This document shows, piece after piece, positions 18,101-28,094 of a stretch of 64,000 nucleotides of DNA. Made by a program: the position numbers and the translations under genes. How positions within the stretch are numbered: position 1 is the first letter of the stretch; each line of letters begins with the position of its first letter. The notes under the pieces were generated by a model. It did no database searches. It was not told the DNA's origin and saw nothing but the letters and a program-made list of their open reading frames with translations. The DNA comes from Alphaproteobacteria bacterium (GTDB lineage Bacteria > Pseudomonadota > Alphaproteobacteria > Rickettsiales > UBA998): contig RDXO01000013.1 of the NCBI GenBank assembly GCA_004292675.1, positions 57,015 to 121,014 of the forward strand. Direction: 5' to 3'.

Positions 18101-19189
18101 TTATTTCCTCAATAATATTTCCACAGGACTGCCTGCATCAACAGAAAGAACAGCGGCATTTTGCGCCGTACTGTATAAATTACGTGTCGTGAACGGTACG
18201 CTTTCCCCTGATTCAATGATAGTGCCTTTTTGTTCAATGTTCCATTCATTCAGCAATACACCGTTTTGGGTAAAGAGTCGGGCGCGCAAGGTGGGCATGG
18301 CTACGGTTTCTTTGCCCTGATTCACCATCACGCCACGTACCACATAACGCCAACGATTATCCCCTGAACGATGACGATTATAATCAACTTCTGCTAACGT
18401 CACCGTATGTGAGGAGGCAAATCCAATCATGTCATAAAATGCACTCATGCCCGGTATGGCTGGAATGATTGAATCACGAAACGCCACTAAACCTACGAAA
18501 AGCATGATAAGAAAAGATGCAGCATTCGCGATGAATAAGAGGCGGATTTTGGTGCGTTGATTTTGTTCCGCAATTAATGTCGCTTCTTGTATGGCGGCTG
18601 CCATAGGGTTTAGTGCAGCTAATTTTTCAAGTTTCTTTTCAAGATCAGGATCAAATTTTTCCTCTTTCGCTTCTTCAAGAACAATATCAGACCAATGATT
18701 CGTTGATTCTGGCTCTGGCTTTGGCTCTGCTTGGGCAACGGATTCTTCAGCAATAATGGCGGGCTGTTCTGCAATAATGGGTGCAGCAGGTGCGGTTGGG
18801 AACGCACCGAACAAATCTTCTAACGGATTGACGATTTCTTCTTTCGCAACAGTTTCAGCATTCTTTTGGGTAAAGGCGGAGGCATTCTCAATCAGTTCTT
18901 TGATTTCAGGATCAGGGATGGCGGCTTGTTCTGCATGTTCTGCATCATTTAAGAGTGCATTCAAGGCATCAAGCGGGGATAATTCCTTCGCGGTTTCGTG
19001 CGCTTTTTCTTTATCACTACTATCAACCAAGATGCGATCCAGCATCGAATCAAATAAATCTGAAGGCTGGGCGTGCCATTCATGGGCGCATTGGGAACAA
19101 CGCACCGTTTTCCCTGCATCACCTAAAGCGGCAACAGGGATACGAAAGGTGCTAGAACAATGAGGACAAGCGAGATATTTTAACGTCAT
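18101..19189 (-). CDS. MJ0042-type zinc-ribbon membrane protein
   Basis: A 362-residue protein. The N-terminus is an MJ0042 zinc ribbon (CPHC about 8-11, CSQC about 32-35, then HEWHAQP). A long Glu/Ala-rich region (about 50-205) with Pro/Glu repeats follows, then one membrane helix (about 217-237) and a C-terminal extracytoplasmic domain resembling DUF3426. In alphaproteobacteria this gene usually lies next to ftsE-ftsX, and here it is divergent from ftsE across a 131-base gap, so a link to division or envelope control is possible. Molecular function is unknown. Confidence 0.8.
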   Translation of the reverse strand: MTLKYLACPHCSSTFRIPVAALGDAGKTVRCSQCAHEWHAQPSDLFDSMLDRILVDSSDKEKAHETAKELSPLDALNALLNDAEHAEQAAIPDPEIKELIENASAFTQKNAETVAKEEIVNPLEDLFGAFPTAPAAPIIAEQPAIIAEESVAQAEPKPEPESTNHWSDIVLEEAKEEKFDPDLEKKLEKLAALNPMAAAIQEATLIAEQNQRTKIRLLFIANAASFLIMLFVGLVAFRDSIIPAIPGMSAFYDMIGFASSHTVTLAEVDYNRHRSGDNRWRYVVRGVMVNQGKETVAMPTLRARLFTQNGVLLNEWNIEQKGTIIESGESVPFTTRNLYSTAQNAAVLSVDAGSPVEILLRK

Positions 19190-19320
19190 CCTTACACATT
19201 ATCACGTAGAGTCTAAAAGTAAATCGCAAAGACAACGAACTTTGCAGTTGTCATTATATTCAGTTTCGGGCATAACATATCTACAACATTTGATAAACAC
19301 AAACTTATATTTTCCCCCTC

Positions 19321-20028
19321 ATGATCACCTGCCAACATGTCTTCAAAAGCTATGCATCACACCAGCCTATTTTGCGTGATGTCAATTTTTCTTTGCGTGC
19401 AGGTGGCTATTATTTGCTCACAGGGCGTAGCGGGGCGGGTAAATCAACCTTGTTGAATATCCTTAGTTTGAACATGCTGCCCTCACAAGGGGATGTGTTT
19501 ATGTTCGGGCAGAATGTGGCGCATTTGGGGCGTGATGTGTTGCCGTTAGTGCGCCGACGCATTGGGTGCGTCTATCAAAATTATCGTCTATTTAATCATT
19601 TGACGGTTGCAGAAAATATCGCCTTGCCACAAAAAGTTATGGGCGTTTCCCCACGGGAATATCGCAGAAAAACTGAGGAATTACTGCACTGGGTGCATTT
19701 GGAACATCATCGTGATAGCCTTCCTGTGATGCTTTCTGGCGGAGAAAAACAACGTGTTGCGATTGCGCGTGCCGTGATCAATAATCCCTCGATTATCCTT
19801 GCGGATGAACCAACGGGGAATCTTGACCCTGAACTTAGTAAAAAAGTGATGTATCTGTTTGATGTGTTAAACCAGCAAGGGGCAACCGTATTCATTGCTA
19901 CCCATGATCCGCGTCTTATGGAGCAGAGCAAGCACCATATTTTGGAAATTGCGGATGGGCAAGTGCATGAACGTGTGCGTCCTTCCTCGCCTTTATCACC
20001 CAAAACGCGTATTTATCCTGTGGAATAA
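19321..20028 (+). CDS. ftsE: Cell-division ATP-binding protein FtsE
   Basis: FtsE (235 aa) is the ATPase of the FtsEX complex that activates peptidoglycan hydrolases at the division site. Walker A GRSGAGKS (35-42), signature LSGGEKQRVAIARA and Walker B IILADEPTGNLDPE are complete. Short ABC length and the ENIALPQKV region fit FtsE over LolD. The usual partner ftsX does not follow: the stop is one base from the end of a convergent nitrilase-family gene. FtsX must be elsewhere or lost. No ribosome-binding site is visible before the ATG. Confidence 0.88.
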   Translation: MITCQHVFKSYASHQPILRDVNFSLRAGGYYLLTGRSGAGKSTLLNILSLNMLPSQGDVFMFGQNVAHLGRDVLPLVRRRIGCVYQNYRLFNHLTVAENIALPQKVMGVSPREYRRKTEELLHWVHLEHHRDSLPVMLSGGEKQRVAIARAVINNPSIILADEPTGNLDPELSKKVMYLFDVLNQQGATVFIATHDPRLMEQSKHHILEIADGQVHERVRPSSPLSPKTRIYPVE

Positions 20029-20029
20029 A

Positions 20030-20896
20030 CTAAATCATATATTCAGGTGGTGCGAAATAATGGCGATCATGCTGCAAGGTGGGTAGATTGGTACGTACAC
20101 GTTGCACATGCGCACGATCCAAATTTGCATAGATGATAGTCGGTTCATCGCCCGCTTCAGCAATAATTTCTCCCCATGGATTGACGATCATCGCATGACC
20201 ATAGGTGCGTTTATTGCCAGGATGTACGCCACATTGCGCAGGGGCAAGTACATAAGCACCATTTTCAATCGCACGGGCGCGTAGCAAGACGTGCCAATGC
20301 GAACGTCCTGTGATTTCTGCAAAGGCAGCGGGTACGGCAATCATCTCAACGCCATGTTTGGCAAGATCACGATAGAGATGTGGGAAGCGTACATCATAGC
20401 AAATAGTCATCCCAATTTTTCCCCACGGGGTCGTGACGATGCCCACTTGATTGCCGGGGCAAATGCGCGCTGATTCACGATAATGCGTTTGTTCGTCAAA
20501 GGATGCGTCAAAAAGATGGATTTTATCATAATGACACGCAATGCGCCCTTGCGGATCAATCATCACGGAACGATTAAACCAACGCCCGCCCTGCAAAGGT
20601 GGCTCGGTAGAAGGCACAAATAAAGAACCGATCAAAATCCACACGCCATGACGGATCGCTAATGCTTGCATGGCACATACCCCTGCATGAACATGCATCG
20701 TAGCAAGTGGTACATGATCACGATCACTAGCGCGCATATAGAAACTATTCTCAGGCGTGGCGATCAGTTGCGCCCCATGCGCTGCCGCTTCTTCCACCAT
20801 GCGTGATATGGTGGCGATATTATGCGCTTCATCATTGATGGAGGTGAGTTGAATGCACGCGACACGCACATGTGAGGTTGCTGATGGTTCTGTCAT
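20030..20896 (-). CDS. Carbon-nitrogen hydrolase, Nit1/Nit2-like
   Basis: A 288-residue nitrilase-superfamily amidase. The catalytic triad is visible: E49 in ATPENSF, K125 in YDKIHLFD and C166 in TICYDVRFP. The CYDVRFPxLYR block is characteristic of the branch with deaminated-glutathione amidase and omega-amidase, so repair of deaminated glutathione or 2-oxoglutaramate hydrolysis are the likely roles; sequence alone does not choose. It is cytoplasmic and monocistronic, convergent with ftsE. The trpA terminator region lies about 50 bases upstream of its start. Confidence 0.87.
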   Translation of the reverse strand: MTEPSATSHVRVACIQLTSINDEAHNIATISRMVEEAAAHGAQLIATPENSFYMRASDRDHVPLATMHVHAGVCAMQALAIRHGVWILIGSLFVPSTEPPLQGGRWFNRSVMIDPQGRIACHYDKIHLFDASFDEQTHYRESARICPGNQVGIVTTPWGKIGMTICYDVRFPHLYRDLAKHGVEMIAVPAAFAEITGRSHWHVLLRARAIENGAYVLAPAQCGVHPGNKRTYGHAMIVNPWGEIIAEAGDEPTIIYANLDRAHVQRVRTNLPTLQHDRHYFAPPEYMI

Positions 20897-20942
20897 AAAA
20901 TGCTACAGGTTAACACTCAAATAAGAGTATGTGAGTCTATAA

Positions 20943-20986
20943 TATAGCACATTTCGATAAGTTTGTTCTTAAAAAAACGTGCTATA
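20943..20986 (-). terminator. Hairpin after trpA, dispersed palindromic family
   Basis: TATAGCAC and GTGCTATA pair across about 28 bases, with a run of seven T on the minus strand inside the loop. It begins two bases beyond the trpA stop. The left arm with CGATAAG relates it to words at about 15977 and 48879. Confidence 0.55.
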
Positions 20987-20988
20987 TT

Positions 20989-21783
20989 TTAGACGGCAAG
21001 GATCGTCTCAATCCATCGCGTTGCAGCTTCAGCAACATGCTGTCCTGCACGATGCGCTTCATACAGATGCTGCACCAAGGCAGAGCCAACCACCACGCCG
21101 TCACAAAAATCTGCATAGCTGCGTATTTGTTCGGCACTATGCACGCCAAAGCCTGATACAATAGGAAGATCGGTGTGTGTGCGGATGGTAGCAATGCGAT
21201 CGCGTAGTTCATCATGATTGGCACTATGCGTGCCAGTGATGCCTTTAATGCCAATGGCATAGACGAACCCTGTGCAGGAATGGAGGATTTTCGGCAAGCG
21301 TTCCCCTAGGGTGGTGGGGGCAAGCAAACGGATGAAATCGACGTGATGGGCGCGCAAGGAAGGGACGATCTCTTGCTCTTCTTCGGGCGGAATATCGACA
21401 ATAATAATACCATCCACCCCTGCGTCATGCATCGCCTTGGCACATGCATCATAACCATAATGCATCACAGGATTGGCATAGCCCATCAAGATAATGGGGG
21501 TATGCTGGTTGTTTTCACGAAAGCGGGTGCAGAGTTCTAGCGTTTTTTTCAAGGTCATGCCTGCCGCTAAAGCGCGATTCCCCGCGTGCTGAATGGCTAT
21601 CCCATCAGCGGTTGGATCAGAAAAGGGGAAGCCCAATTCCAGCACATCTGCACCATGGTTTGCCAAAGCGTGCATCACCGCAAGGCTTGTATCCGCATCA
21701 GGATCACCCGCCATCAAATAGGGGATAAAGGCGGTTTTGTTTTTGGCGCGTAACGCCGTAAAGCATTGGGCTAATCGATTCAT
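20989..21783 (-). CDS. trpA: Tryptophan synthase alpha chain
   Basis: TrpA (264 aa) cleaves indole-3-glycerol phosphate to indole, passed to TrpB by a tunnel. The catalytic residues are in [17 protein letters not shown]49 and D60 fall at the canonical numbers. The phosphate-binding end [12 protein letters not shown] is intact. ATGA overlap with trpB gives coupled translation. It is the last gene of lapA-trpF-trpB-trpA. trpC, trpD and trpE are not here. Confidence 0.96.
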   Translation of the reverse strand: MNRLAQCFTALRAKNKTAFIPYLMAGDPDADTSLAVMHALANHGADVLELGFPFSDPTADGIAIQHAGNRALAAGMTLKKTLELCTRFRENNQHTPIILMGYANPVMHYGYDACAKAMHDAGVDGIIIVDIPPEEEQEIVPSLRAHHVDFIRLLAPTTLGERLPKILHSCTGFVYAIGIKGITGTHSANHDELRDRIATIRTHTDLPIVSGFGVHSAEQIRSYADFCDGVVVGSALVQHLYEAHRAGQHVAEAATRWIETILAV

Positions 21784-22973
21784 AGACTGACTCCTAAATG
21801 GCTCGCAACCGTATGAATATCCTTATCACCGCGTCCACAAAGATTCATCACCAATAAGTGATCGCGTGGCAATGTTGGTGCGATCTTCAGCACATGGGCT
21901 AGAGCGTGGCTTGGTTCAAGGGCGGGGATAATACCTTCCAACGATGCGCATAATTGAAATGCGTGCAATGCTTCTTTGTCGGTAATGCTGACATACTGCA
22001 CACGCCCCGTATCATGCAGCCACGCATGTTCAGGACCAATACCCGGATAATCAAGCCCTGCAGAAATAGAATGAGTTTGAGTAATCTGCCCATCCTCATT
22101 ATGCAGTAAATAGGTTTTGTTGCCATGCAGAATACCTGCGCTACCACGTGTGAGCGATGCAGCATGGCGCGTACTCTCGATCCCTTCGCCACCAGCCTCC
22201 ACACCAATGCACCGCACGGATGCATCGTTCAAAAATGGATGGAACAAACCAATAGCATTTGAACCGCCACCAATGCACGCGACTAAGCTATCGGGCAATC
22301 GTCCTTCATGCTGCATCATTTGTTCGCGCACTTCGTTACCAATGACTGATTGGAAGTCACGTACCATCATAGGATAAGGATGCGGCCCTGCGGCTGTGCC
22401 AATCAGATAATAGGTATCATCTACATGCGTGACCCAATCACGTAATGCTTCATTCATGGCATCTTTCAGTGTCGCGCTACCTGCCTCAACGCCCCGTACT
22501 TCTGCACCAAGCAGTTTCATACGGAATACATTCGGTTGTTGGCGTGCCATATCTTTTGCGCCCATATAGACAACGCATTGCAACCCCATCAAGGCGCATA
22601 CAGTGGCGGTTGCTACGCCATGTTGTCCTGCCCCTGTTTCGGCAATAATGCGCTTTTTACCCATATGTTTGGCTACAAGAATCTGCCCAAGACAATTATT
22701 GATTTTGTGTGCGCCCGTATGGTTCAATTCATCGCGCTTAAAATAGATTTTTGCACCGCCTGCATAGTCACTGATACGCTTAGCAAAATAAAGAGGGCTT
22801 GGTCTGCCTGTATAATGCGTACATAAATTGTGGAACTCTTCATGAAATGCGGGGTTGGTACGCACCTCATTATAGGCTTGCTCCACCTGCAGAATCAATG
22901 GCATCAATGTTTCTGCAACATAACGCCCGCCATAGATACCAAAATGCCCGTTGTCATCTGGATAATTCGTCAT
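21780..22973 (-). CDS. trpB: Tryptophan synthase beta chain
   Basis: TrpB (397 aa from this start) joins indole and serine with PLP. The PLP lysine K90 lies in [18 protein letters not shown] and the phosphate-binding GGGSNAIG loop are present. The frame is open to 22982, but ATG 22973 overlaps the trpF stop as ATGA, matching the coupling seen at the other junctions of this operon. It is the TrpB1 type ([15 protein letters not shown]). Confidence 0.96.
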   Translation of the reverse strand: MTNYPDDNGHFGIYGGRYVAETLMPLILQVEQAYNEVRTNPAFHEEFHNLCTHYTGRPSPLYFAKRISDYAGGAKIYFKRDELNHTGAHKINNCLGQILVAKHMGKKRIIAETGAGQHGVATATVCALMGLQCVVYMGAKDMARQQPNVFRMKLLGAEVRGVEAGSATLKDAMNEALRDWVTHVDDTYYLIGTAAGPHPYPMMVRDFQSVIGNEVREQMMQHEGRLPDSLVACIGGGSNAIGLFHPFLNDASVRCIGVEAGGEGIESTRHAASLTRGSAGILHGNKTYLLHNEDGQITQTHSISAGLDYPGIGPEHAWLHDTGRVQYVSITDKEALHAFQLCASLEGIIPALEPSHALAHVLKIAPTLPRDHLLVMNLCGRGDKDIHTVASHLGVSL

Positions 22974-23617
22974 CGTACACATCTCTCATAGTGATCAATA
23001 AATTGGTGGATGCGACCGACATCCTTTACGCCCTTTGGATACTCTAATGAAGAAGAAACGTCAAAATATTCCGCACATGTTTGCTGTGTTGCTTGCACAA
23101 TGTTCCATGCATCGATGCCACCTGAAAGGAAATAGGGCAGGGGAATTGTCAATGATGTAAGGATGTTCCAATCAAATGTTTGCCCTGTGCCACCCGATGT
23201 GCCATCACAGCGTTTGGTGTCCCATAGCAACCAATCCGCCACAGTGGCAGATTCTCTGATGGCTGCATGAACATCATCAACCGCGCTCACCCCATAGGCT
23301 TTGATGATGGGGAGACCATAGCGTGCTTTCACCTCCGCCATGCGTTGCGGGGATTCGTGTCCGTGCAGTTGCATCATGGAAGGGCGGTGGTGCATTACAT
23401 AGGCATCAAGGGCTTCATTGCTCGCATTCATGCTGACAAGCACGCTGTTGATGTGGCTGGGAATACGCATTGCTAAGGGAGCAAAACGATCGGGTGCAAC
23501 ATAACGCAAGGAATGTTCCACCATGATAAAGCCCATAAATCCAATGCCACGCGCCATGCCTGCATCGATGGCTTCCTCAGAACTCAATCCGCATATTTTG
23601 AGTGTGGCTGGTTTCAT
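22970..23617 (-). CDS. trpF: Phosphoribosylanthranilate isomerase
   Basis: TrpF (215 aa) performs the Amadori rearrangement before indole-glycerol phosphate synthesis. The start [14 protein letters not shown] holds the catalytic cysteine (C9); the general-acid Asp is in [20 protein letters not shown] is the phosphate site. Overlaps of four bases with lapA upstream and trpB downstream mark a tight operon. Confidence 0.94.
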   Translation of the reverse strand: MKPATLKICGLSSEEAIDAGMARGIGFMGFIMVEHSLRYVAPDRFAPLAMRIPSHINSVLVSMNASNEALDAYVMHHRPSMMQLHGHESPQRMAEVKARYGLPIIKAYGVSAVDDVHAAIRESATVADWLLWDTKRCDGTSGGTGQTFDWNILTSLTIPLPYFLSGGIDAWNIVQATQQTCAEYFDVSSSLEYPKGVKDVGRIHQFIDHYERCVR

Positions 23618-23985
23618 GAGGATAATGGATGGATGAGTTGTGGTGTATCATAGTCAAGGCGCGTGTTGCGTTGTAGCTCATGCACCGCCCGCGCTTCAAC
23701 ACGCAACGCCACGACCTCTTGTTGCAGAGATGCAATAGTTGCTTGATGCTGCGCGCTGTGCTTCTTGAGGAGGCGGTATTTTTTGCGTTCATAGAGAACC
23801 GACGAAATCGACCCCATCATGATACCCAAGGCTAGTGCGCAAAATACAACATGATAGAGCGCAACATCATAGCTATCACCCAAAGGAATATGCAGTTGAA
23901 TGATGTGATCATTCATGATGCTGAGTGAAACCACCATGCATGTTATCACGAAAAGAATAGTTCGCATCATCCAGCGCATAATCAT
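23614..23985 (-). CDS. LapA-domain (DUF1049) membrane protein
   Basis: A 123-residue protein with two membrane helices (about 6-25 and 44-64) and a cytoplasmic coiled-coil tail (about 70-110), the layout of LapA, which in E. coli works with LapB to control LpxC and lipopolysaccharide synthesis. The position between ihfB and trpF is common in alphaproteobacteria. No lapB is adjacent. It is nine bases downstream of ihfB. Confidence 0.75.
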   Translation of the reverse strand: MIMRWMMRTILFVITCMVVSLSIMNDHIIQLHIPLGDSYDVALYHVVFCALALGIMMGSISSVLYERKKYRLLKKHSAQHQATIASLQQEVVALRVEARAVHELQRNTRLDYDTPQLIHPLSS

Positions 23986-23994
23986 AAGCTGATA

Positions 23995-24285
23995 TTATGC
24001 CTTATCGTCAAGATTCATGCGCTCACGTAATTCCTTCCCTGCACGGAAATAGATGGAATGACGCTTATCCACTTGAACGGTTGTGCCATTCTTCGGATTG
24101 CGCGCCGTTCGAGGATCGCGTGAACGGATTGAAAACGCGCCAAAGCCACGCAATTCAATACGATTGCCAAGTGATAAATTCTGCGCTATCTCACCCAATA
24201 TGCGGTTTACAAGGAGATCAGCTCCTTTTTGACCAAGATGAGGATAGCGCTTCAACATAGATGTAATAAGTTCGGAACGTGTCAT
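23995..24285 (-). CDS. ihfB: Integration host factor beta subunit
   Basis: A 96-residue DNA-bending protein. The beta-arm motif FGAFSIRSRDPRTARNPKNG has the proline that intercalates in DNA, and the start MTRSELITSML is typical of IhfB rather than HU. It works as a heterodimer with IhfA, which is not in the window. The gene lies between sppA and lapA, the usual alphaproteobacterial context. Confidence 0.92.
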   Translation of the reverse strand: MTRSELITSMLKRYPHLGQKGADLLVNRILGEIAQNLSLGNRIELRGFGAFSIRSRDPRTARNPKNGTTVQVDKRHSIYFRAGKELRERMNLDDKA

Positions 24286-24346
24286 GAAACGAATATATCC
24301 CTATTTTTTTCGCTTTGCAACATAGAAATGTGTTTTTGTATAAAAA

Positions 24347-25279
24347 TTAATTTACCAAGTTTTGAATGGCGGGTTGCCATGTCAACATCAAGCCAGAACG
24401 CGATGTTCCTGATACCATATTCGGAATATCTGCGCTTTCTTCAAGTTTTTCTAAAAAATTATCCATGCGTGATTTGATGTGCAGCGGGCGTACTTCTAAA
24501 TCCTGCGCTATTTTTTTCTCAGTCTCCAACCACGCACGCGCTTCTTTTTCGCCACCCAAGGCATCCACAAGGTTTAGTTCTTTGGCACGCTGCGCACTAT
24601 AGATGCGCCCATCAGCAAGAATACGCACCTGCTCTACGGGAATCTTGCGATGGTCTGATACCATCTGCACAAAAACATTGTGAAATTCATCAATCATGGA
24701 TTGAATGATGGCGCGTTCATCATCGGTGATGGGTTTATCCATCGAGGGTGATCCTTTGTACGTACCTGATTTAATCGTAATGGGGGTGATGCCAATTTTT
24801 TGCGCTAGCTCGGACATTTCCGCCATTTGGAAAATCACGCCAATAGAGCCTGTAATCGTACCCTGCATGGCAAAGGAGCGATCCGATGCAAGGGAAATCA
24901 TATAACATGCGGAGGCGCATAGTGAACGCATCGAAGAAACAACAGGTTTCTTTTCTCGTATATCTTTGATTTTTTGGAGTAATACTTCACCTGCAACCGC
25001 TGTTCCCCCCGGGGAATTGAGGTGCAGGATGAGTGCTTTCGCGTGTTTGTCATTGGCTACTTGATCAAGGAGGTCAAATAATTTTTCATCTTCGACAATG
25101 ATCCCCTCAATCGTGATGCGTGCGATATAATCTTCGTCTGTTACATCAGTGAGGGTTTGATTTTTTTCAAAAAAAGATATGAGGGTAAGCACCACAACAG
25201 CTAATGCGACCATTTTCCACTTCGTGACTTGCTTGCGCAAATAGCTACGTTCTATGAAACTATCGCTTGTTAGTGCCAT
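24347..25279 (-). CDS. sppA: Signal peptide peptidase SppA, short (36K) type
   Basis: SppA (310 aa) degrades remnant signal peptides in the membrane. One N-terminal helix (about 21-40) anchors it with the active site outside. The Ser-Lys dyad can be read as Ser in TGSIGVIF and Lys in GTYKGSPSM; LHLNSPGGTAVAGE is the oxyanion region. The length fits the single-domain form. It lies between rpsA and ihfB on the minus strand. Confidence 0.92.
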   Translation of the reverse strand: MALTSDSFIERSYLRKQVTKWKMVALAVVVLTLISFFEKNQTLTDVTDEDYIARITIEGIIVEDEKLFDLLDQVANDKHAKALILHLNSPGGTAVAGEVLLQKIKDIREKKPVVSSMRSLCASACYMISLASDRSFAMQGTITGSIGVIFQMAEMSELAQKIGITPITIKSGTYKGSPSMDKPITDDERAIIQSMIDEFHNVFVQMVSDHRKIPVEQVRILADGRIYSAQRAKELNLVDALGGEKEARAWLETEKKIAQDLEVRPLHIKSRMDNFLEKLEESADIPNMVSGTSRSGLMLTWQPAIQNLVN

Positions 25280-25307
25280 GATGCCTACCTCTCATCTATC
25301 GAAACGA

Positions 25308-27008
25308 TTAACGCTTCCCTTCATCCGCACGACCAAGGGCTGCACCTAAAATATCGCCCAAGGTTGCGCCACTATCGGTTGAACCATAATCTTTGATAGC
25401 TTGCTTATGTTGCTCAATTTCAAGTTGTTTGATTGAAAGTTGCACCTGACCAGATTTTTTATCGGTAGAAACGACTTTGGCATCAATACGATCACCAACA
25501 GTAAAGCGTTCTGTGCGTTGCTCTTTACGATCGCTTGAAAGTTCAGCTTTCTTGATGAATCCTTCTTTGCTGTCAGAAAGTTTCACTGCCAAGCCTTCTT
25601 TCTGCACTTCGGTCACTTCACAGGTTACTTGCTCACCGCGACGTAGATCGCTACCAGCAGGGGCTTCTTCAAGTTGTTTAATGCCCAAGCTAACGCGTTC
25701 TTTATCAGCATCGATCAACAAAATTTTCGCTTTAATCACATCCGCTTTGTTGAATTCTTTTACCGCTTCTTCGCTTGCTTGCGTCCAGCTAATATCAGAA
25801 TGATGCACGAGACCGTCAATATCTTGATCCAAACCTACAAAGAGACCGAATTCGGTGATATTGGTGATTGCTGCTTCAATGACATCACCCACTTTATGCT
25901 TGCTAGCAAATTGCTCCCAAGGATTTTCTTGGCATTGTTTCATACCAAGAGAAATACGATGCTTGTTTAATTCTACTTCGAGAACCATCACATCAACTTT
26001 TTCGCCTAAAGCAATGATTTTCGATGGGTGCAAATTCTTCTTCGTCCAGCTCATTTCAGAGACATGCACCAAGCCTTCAATGCCATCATCCAACTCAACA
26101 AACACACCATAATCCGTGATGTTGCTGACTTTTCCTTGGAAGCGCGCTCCAGAAACATAAATATGTTCCGCACCATCCCATGGATTGCTTTCTAGTTGCT
26201 TCATACCAAGCGAGATGCGCTTAGATTCTTGATCAAACTTGGTAACAATCACCTTTACTGCATCACCCACGGCGAATACTTCTGAGGGATGATTGATCCG
26301 TTTCCATGAAATATCTGTGACGTGCAGCAAGCCATCAACGCCACCAAGATCAATGAACGCACCGTAATCCGTGATGTTCTTGACCACGCCATCCATAATA
26401 TGACCTTCACGGATATTTTCGAGGATTTCTTCACGCTGACCTTGACGTGATTCTTCCATAATCGCACGACGTGATACGACGATATTGCCACGTTTGCGAT
26501 CCATTTTCAAGATCACAAAAGGTTGCTCTACGCCAATAAGTGGCGTGATATCTTTAATAGGACGAATATCCACTTGGCTTCCCGGAAGGAACGCCACCGC
26601 GCCTTTCACATTAACGGTAAATCCACCTTTGACTTTGCCAAAGATTACGCCCATCACATGTTCGCCCGTTTCGGCTGCGGATTCCAAATCCACCCACGCT
26701 GCTTCACGCACGGCGCGCTCACGGCTCAAGACTAACTCGCCTTGACGGTTTTCAAGGCGTTCTACATAGACTTCAATCGCATCGCCCACATGCACTTCAG
26801 GGGCGTGTATTCCCTGTGCAAATTCTTTTAATGAGATACGTCCTTCGGATTTTAATCCGACATCGATGGATACGATATCGCCACGAATATCGATCACAAT
26901 TCCTTTGACAACGTCACCTTCTTTGACATCTGACTGACTAAGTGATGCTTCAAATAGCGCTCCAAATTCTTCAAATTGTTCGTTTTGTTTCTGTTCTGCT
27001 AGTTGCAT
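25308..27008 (-). CDS. rpsA: 30S ribosomal protein S1
   Basis: S1 (566 aa from this start) carries six S1 repeats that bind mRNA for initiation. Repeats are easy to see by their GxV, DYGAFV/DYGVFV and GLVHVSE/GLLHVTD blocks. The frame runs to 27104, but the family N-terminus fits ATG 27008 (MQLAEQKQNEQFEEFGALFE), preceded by AAGGGG at a rather long distance. The C-terminus ends GAALGRADEGKR. Confidence 0.95.
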   Translation of the reverse strand: MQLAEQKQNEQFEEFGALFEASLSQSDVKEGDVVKGIVIDIRGDIVSIDVGLKSEGRISLKEFAQGIHAPEVHVGDAIEVYVERLENRQGELVLSRERAVREAAWVDLESAAETGEHVMGVIFGKVKGGFTVNVKGAVAFLPGSQVDIRPIKDITPLIGVEQPFVILKMDRKRGNIVVSRRAIMEESRQGQREEILENIREGHIMDGVVKNITDYGAFIDLGGVDGLLHVTDISWKRINHPSEVFAVGDAVKVIVTKFDQESKRISLGMKQLESNPWDGAEHIYVSGARFQGKVSNITDYGVFVELDDGIEGLVHVSEMSWTKKNLHPSKIIALGEKVDVMVLEVELNKHRISLGMKQCQENPWEQFASKHKVGDVIEAAITNITEFGLFVGLDQDIDGLVHHSDISWTQASEEAVKEFNKADVIKAKILLIDADKERVSLGIKQLEEAPAGSDLRRGEQVTCEVTEVQKEGLAVKLSDSKEGFIKKAELSSDRKEQRTERFTVGDRIDAKVVSTDKKSGQVQLSIKQLEIEQHKQAIKDYGSTDSGATLGDILGAALGRADEGKR

Positions 27009-27183
27009 ATAAGTTGATAACCCCTTCTGTGCCTCACCTAGTGGTGATGCAGCAATGATAAATTCCCCTCTATTCATAAGGAATATCATCAAAAAAGCAA
27101 GCATTTATTGCCGTAAAAGGCAAAAACTTCACAAAAAATTGCGCGCAAGGCTATGATTCACGCGATCAGCGCGATTATTCATC

Positions 27184-27465
27184 TTAATTACACATGCCGG
27201 GATTATCTGGGCTGCATCCAAAATCGGTCGGCGAGGTGTAATATTCATCATTATCTTGATAATATTGTTTTTTCGCTTCCACATCGCGCTCCATATCGCC
27301 CGTATAGCCATAGCTTGGGGCGGTATAGCCCGTATCATTATCATAGGTAACAGTGCTGCGATAATCATATTGTTCCCATGCGGACCTAGAGCTACCACCT
27401 GCGCCACAGCCTGTGATTGCTATCATGAGTATAAAAAACTCTACTGCTCGTATCTTGTTCCGCAT
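27184..27465 (-). CDS. Small hypothetical lipoprotein, 93 aa
   Basis: Not recognised. A short signal peptide with lipobox ITGC (Cys about 20) is followed by a Tyr-, Asp- and Ser-rich region with repeated YxY-type motifs (DYRSTVTYDNDTGYTAPSYG) and a C-terminal pair of cysteines in the mature part. It is probably anchored in the outer membrane. It stands alone between rpsA and a dispersed repeat. Confidence 0.6.
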   Translation of the reverse strand: MRNKIRAVEFFILMIAITGCGAGGSSRSAWEQYDYRSTVTYDNDTGYTAPSYGYTGDMERDVEAKKQYYQDNDEYYTSPTDFGCSPDNPGMCN

Positions 27466-27498
27466 TGCCGTCCGCCTTTCGTGCGCTATCGTTATTCA

Positions 27499-27646
27499 TT
27501 AGAACCTGCCTCGAATCTCTCTCTTATGGGCTGCAAATGGCAATTTTCTGCGCTTCCATTGCTCATGTACCTTAAGTACACTCCGCTACGGTTCTCAAAA
27601 ATCACCATTTTCGCCTCATAATAAAAAGATTCGTAGTAGGTTCTTA
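27499..27646. repeat. MITE-like palindromic repeat, copy 2 (complete)
   Basis: About 146 bases with long terminal inverted repeats: left TAGAACCTGCCTCGAATCT and right, read in reverse, TAAGAACCTACTACGAATCT. The similarity continues inward through TTATG, GGC and AAATGG, making the whole element a near-palindrome around CCTTAAGTAC. TA lies at both outer ends. Copy 1 is at 3651-3788. There is no coding capacity. Confidence 0.75.
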
Positions 27647-27696
27647 GACCTTATATATATATAAGAATGAAGATAGAGCAAATAAAATATTTGTTC

Positions 27697-28092
27697 TTAG
27701 TTTGGACGGCGCATTTGATCGGTGCTGTCCAAAGAAAAAGCGGGTATCTCTACCCAAAATGATTCCCCCGTTTGTGAATCAACCATTTCATATTCTCCAG
27801 CCATCATCCCTGAGGAGGTGGAAAGCACTGTACCACTGGTATAGTGATAAACATCACCTGCGTGCAGGATAGGTTGCTCACCAACGACACCCGCGCCACG
27901 CACATGTTGTACGTACCCCGTCGCATCCATCACTTCCCAGTGACGGTTCATGAGTTGTAATGTGCGTTCCCCATGATTTTCGAGGCGCACGCGATATGCC
28001 CACACATAATGCCCCTGCGCACTATCGGATTGATCATCCAAATAGGTAGGAACTACGGTGATTTCAATCTGATGGGTTGTTTTAGAAAACAT
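27697..28092 (-). CDS. apaG: ApaG-domain protein
   Basis: ApaG (131 aa), a small beta-sandwich protein linked to cobalt/magnesium efflux phenotypes; its biochemical role is not settled. Visible family blocks are EITVVPTYLDDQSD at the start, VWAYRVRLENHG, and GAGVVGEQPILHAGD, followed by SGTVLSTSSGMMAGEYEM. It starts two bases after aspS and is probably co-transcribed. Confidence 0.93.
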   Translation of the reverse strand: MFSKTTHQIEITVVPTYLDDQSDSAQGHYVWAYRVRLENHGERTLQLMNRHWEVMDATGYVQHVRGAGVVGEQPILHAGDVYHYTSGTVLSTSSGMMAGEYEMVDSQTGESFWVEIPAFSLDSTDQMRRPN

Positions 28093-28094
28093 TC

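Noticed and set aside
27129..27407. Alternative minus-strand frame over the small lipoprotein gene
   Set aside because: It lacks a signal peptide; the other frame has a clear lipobox.
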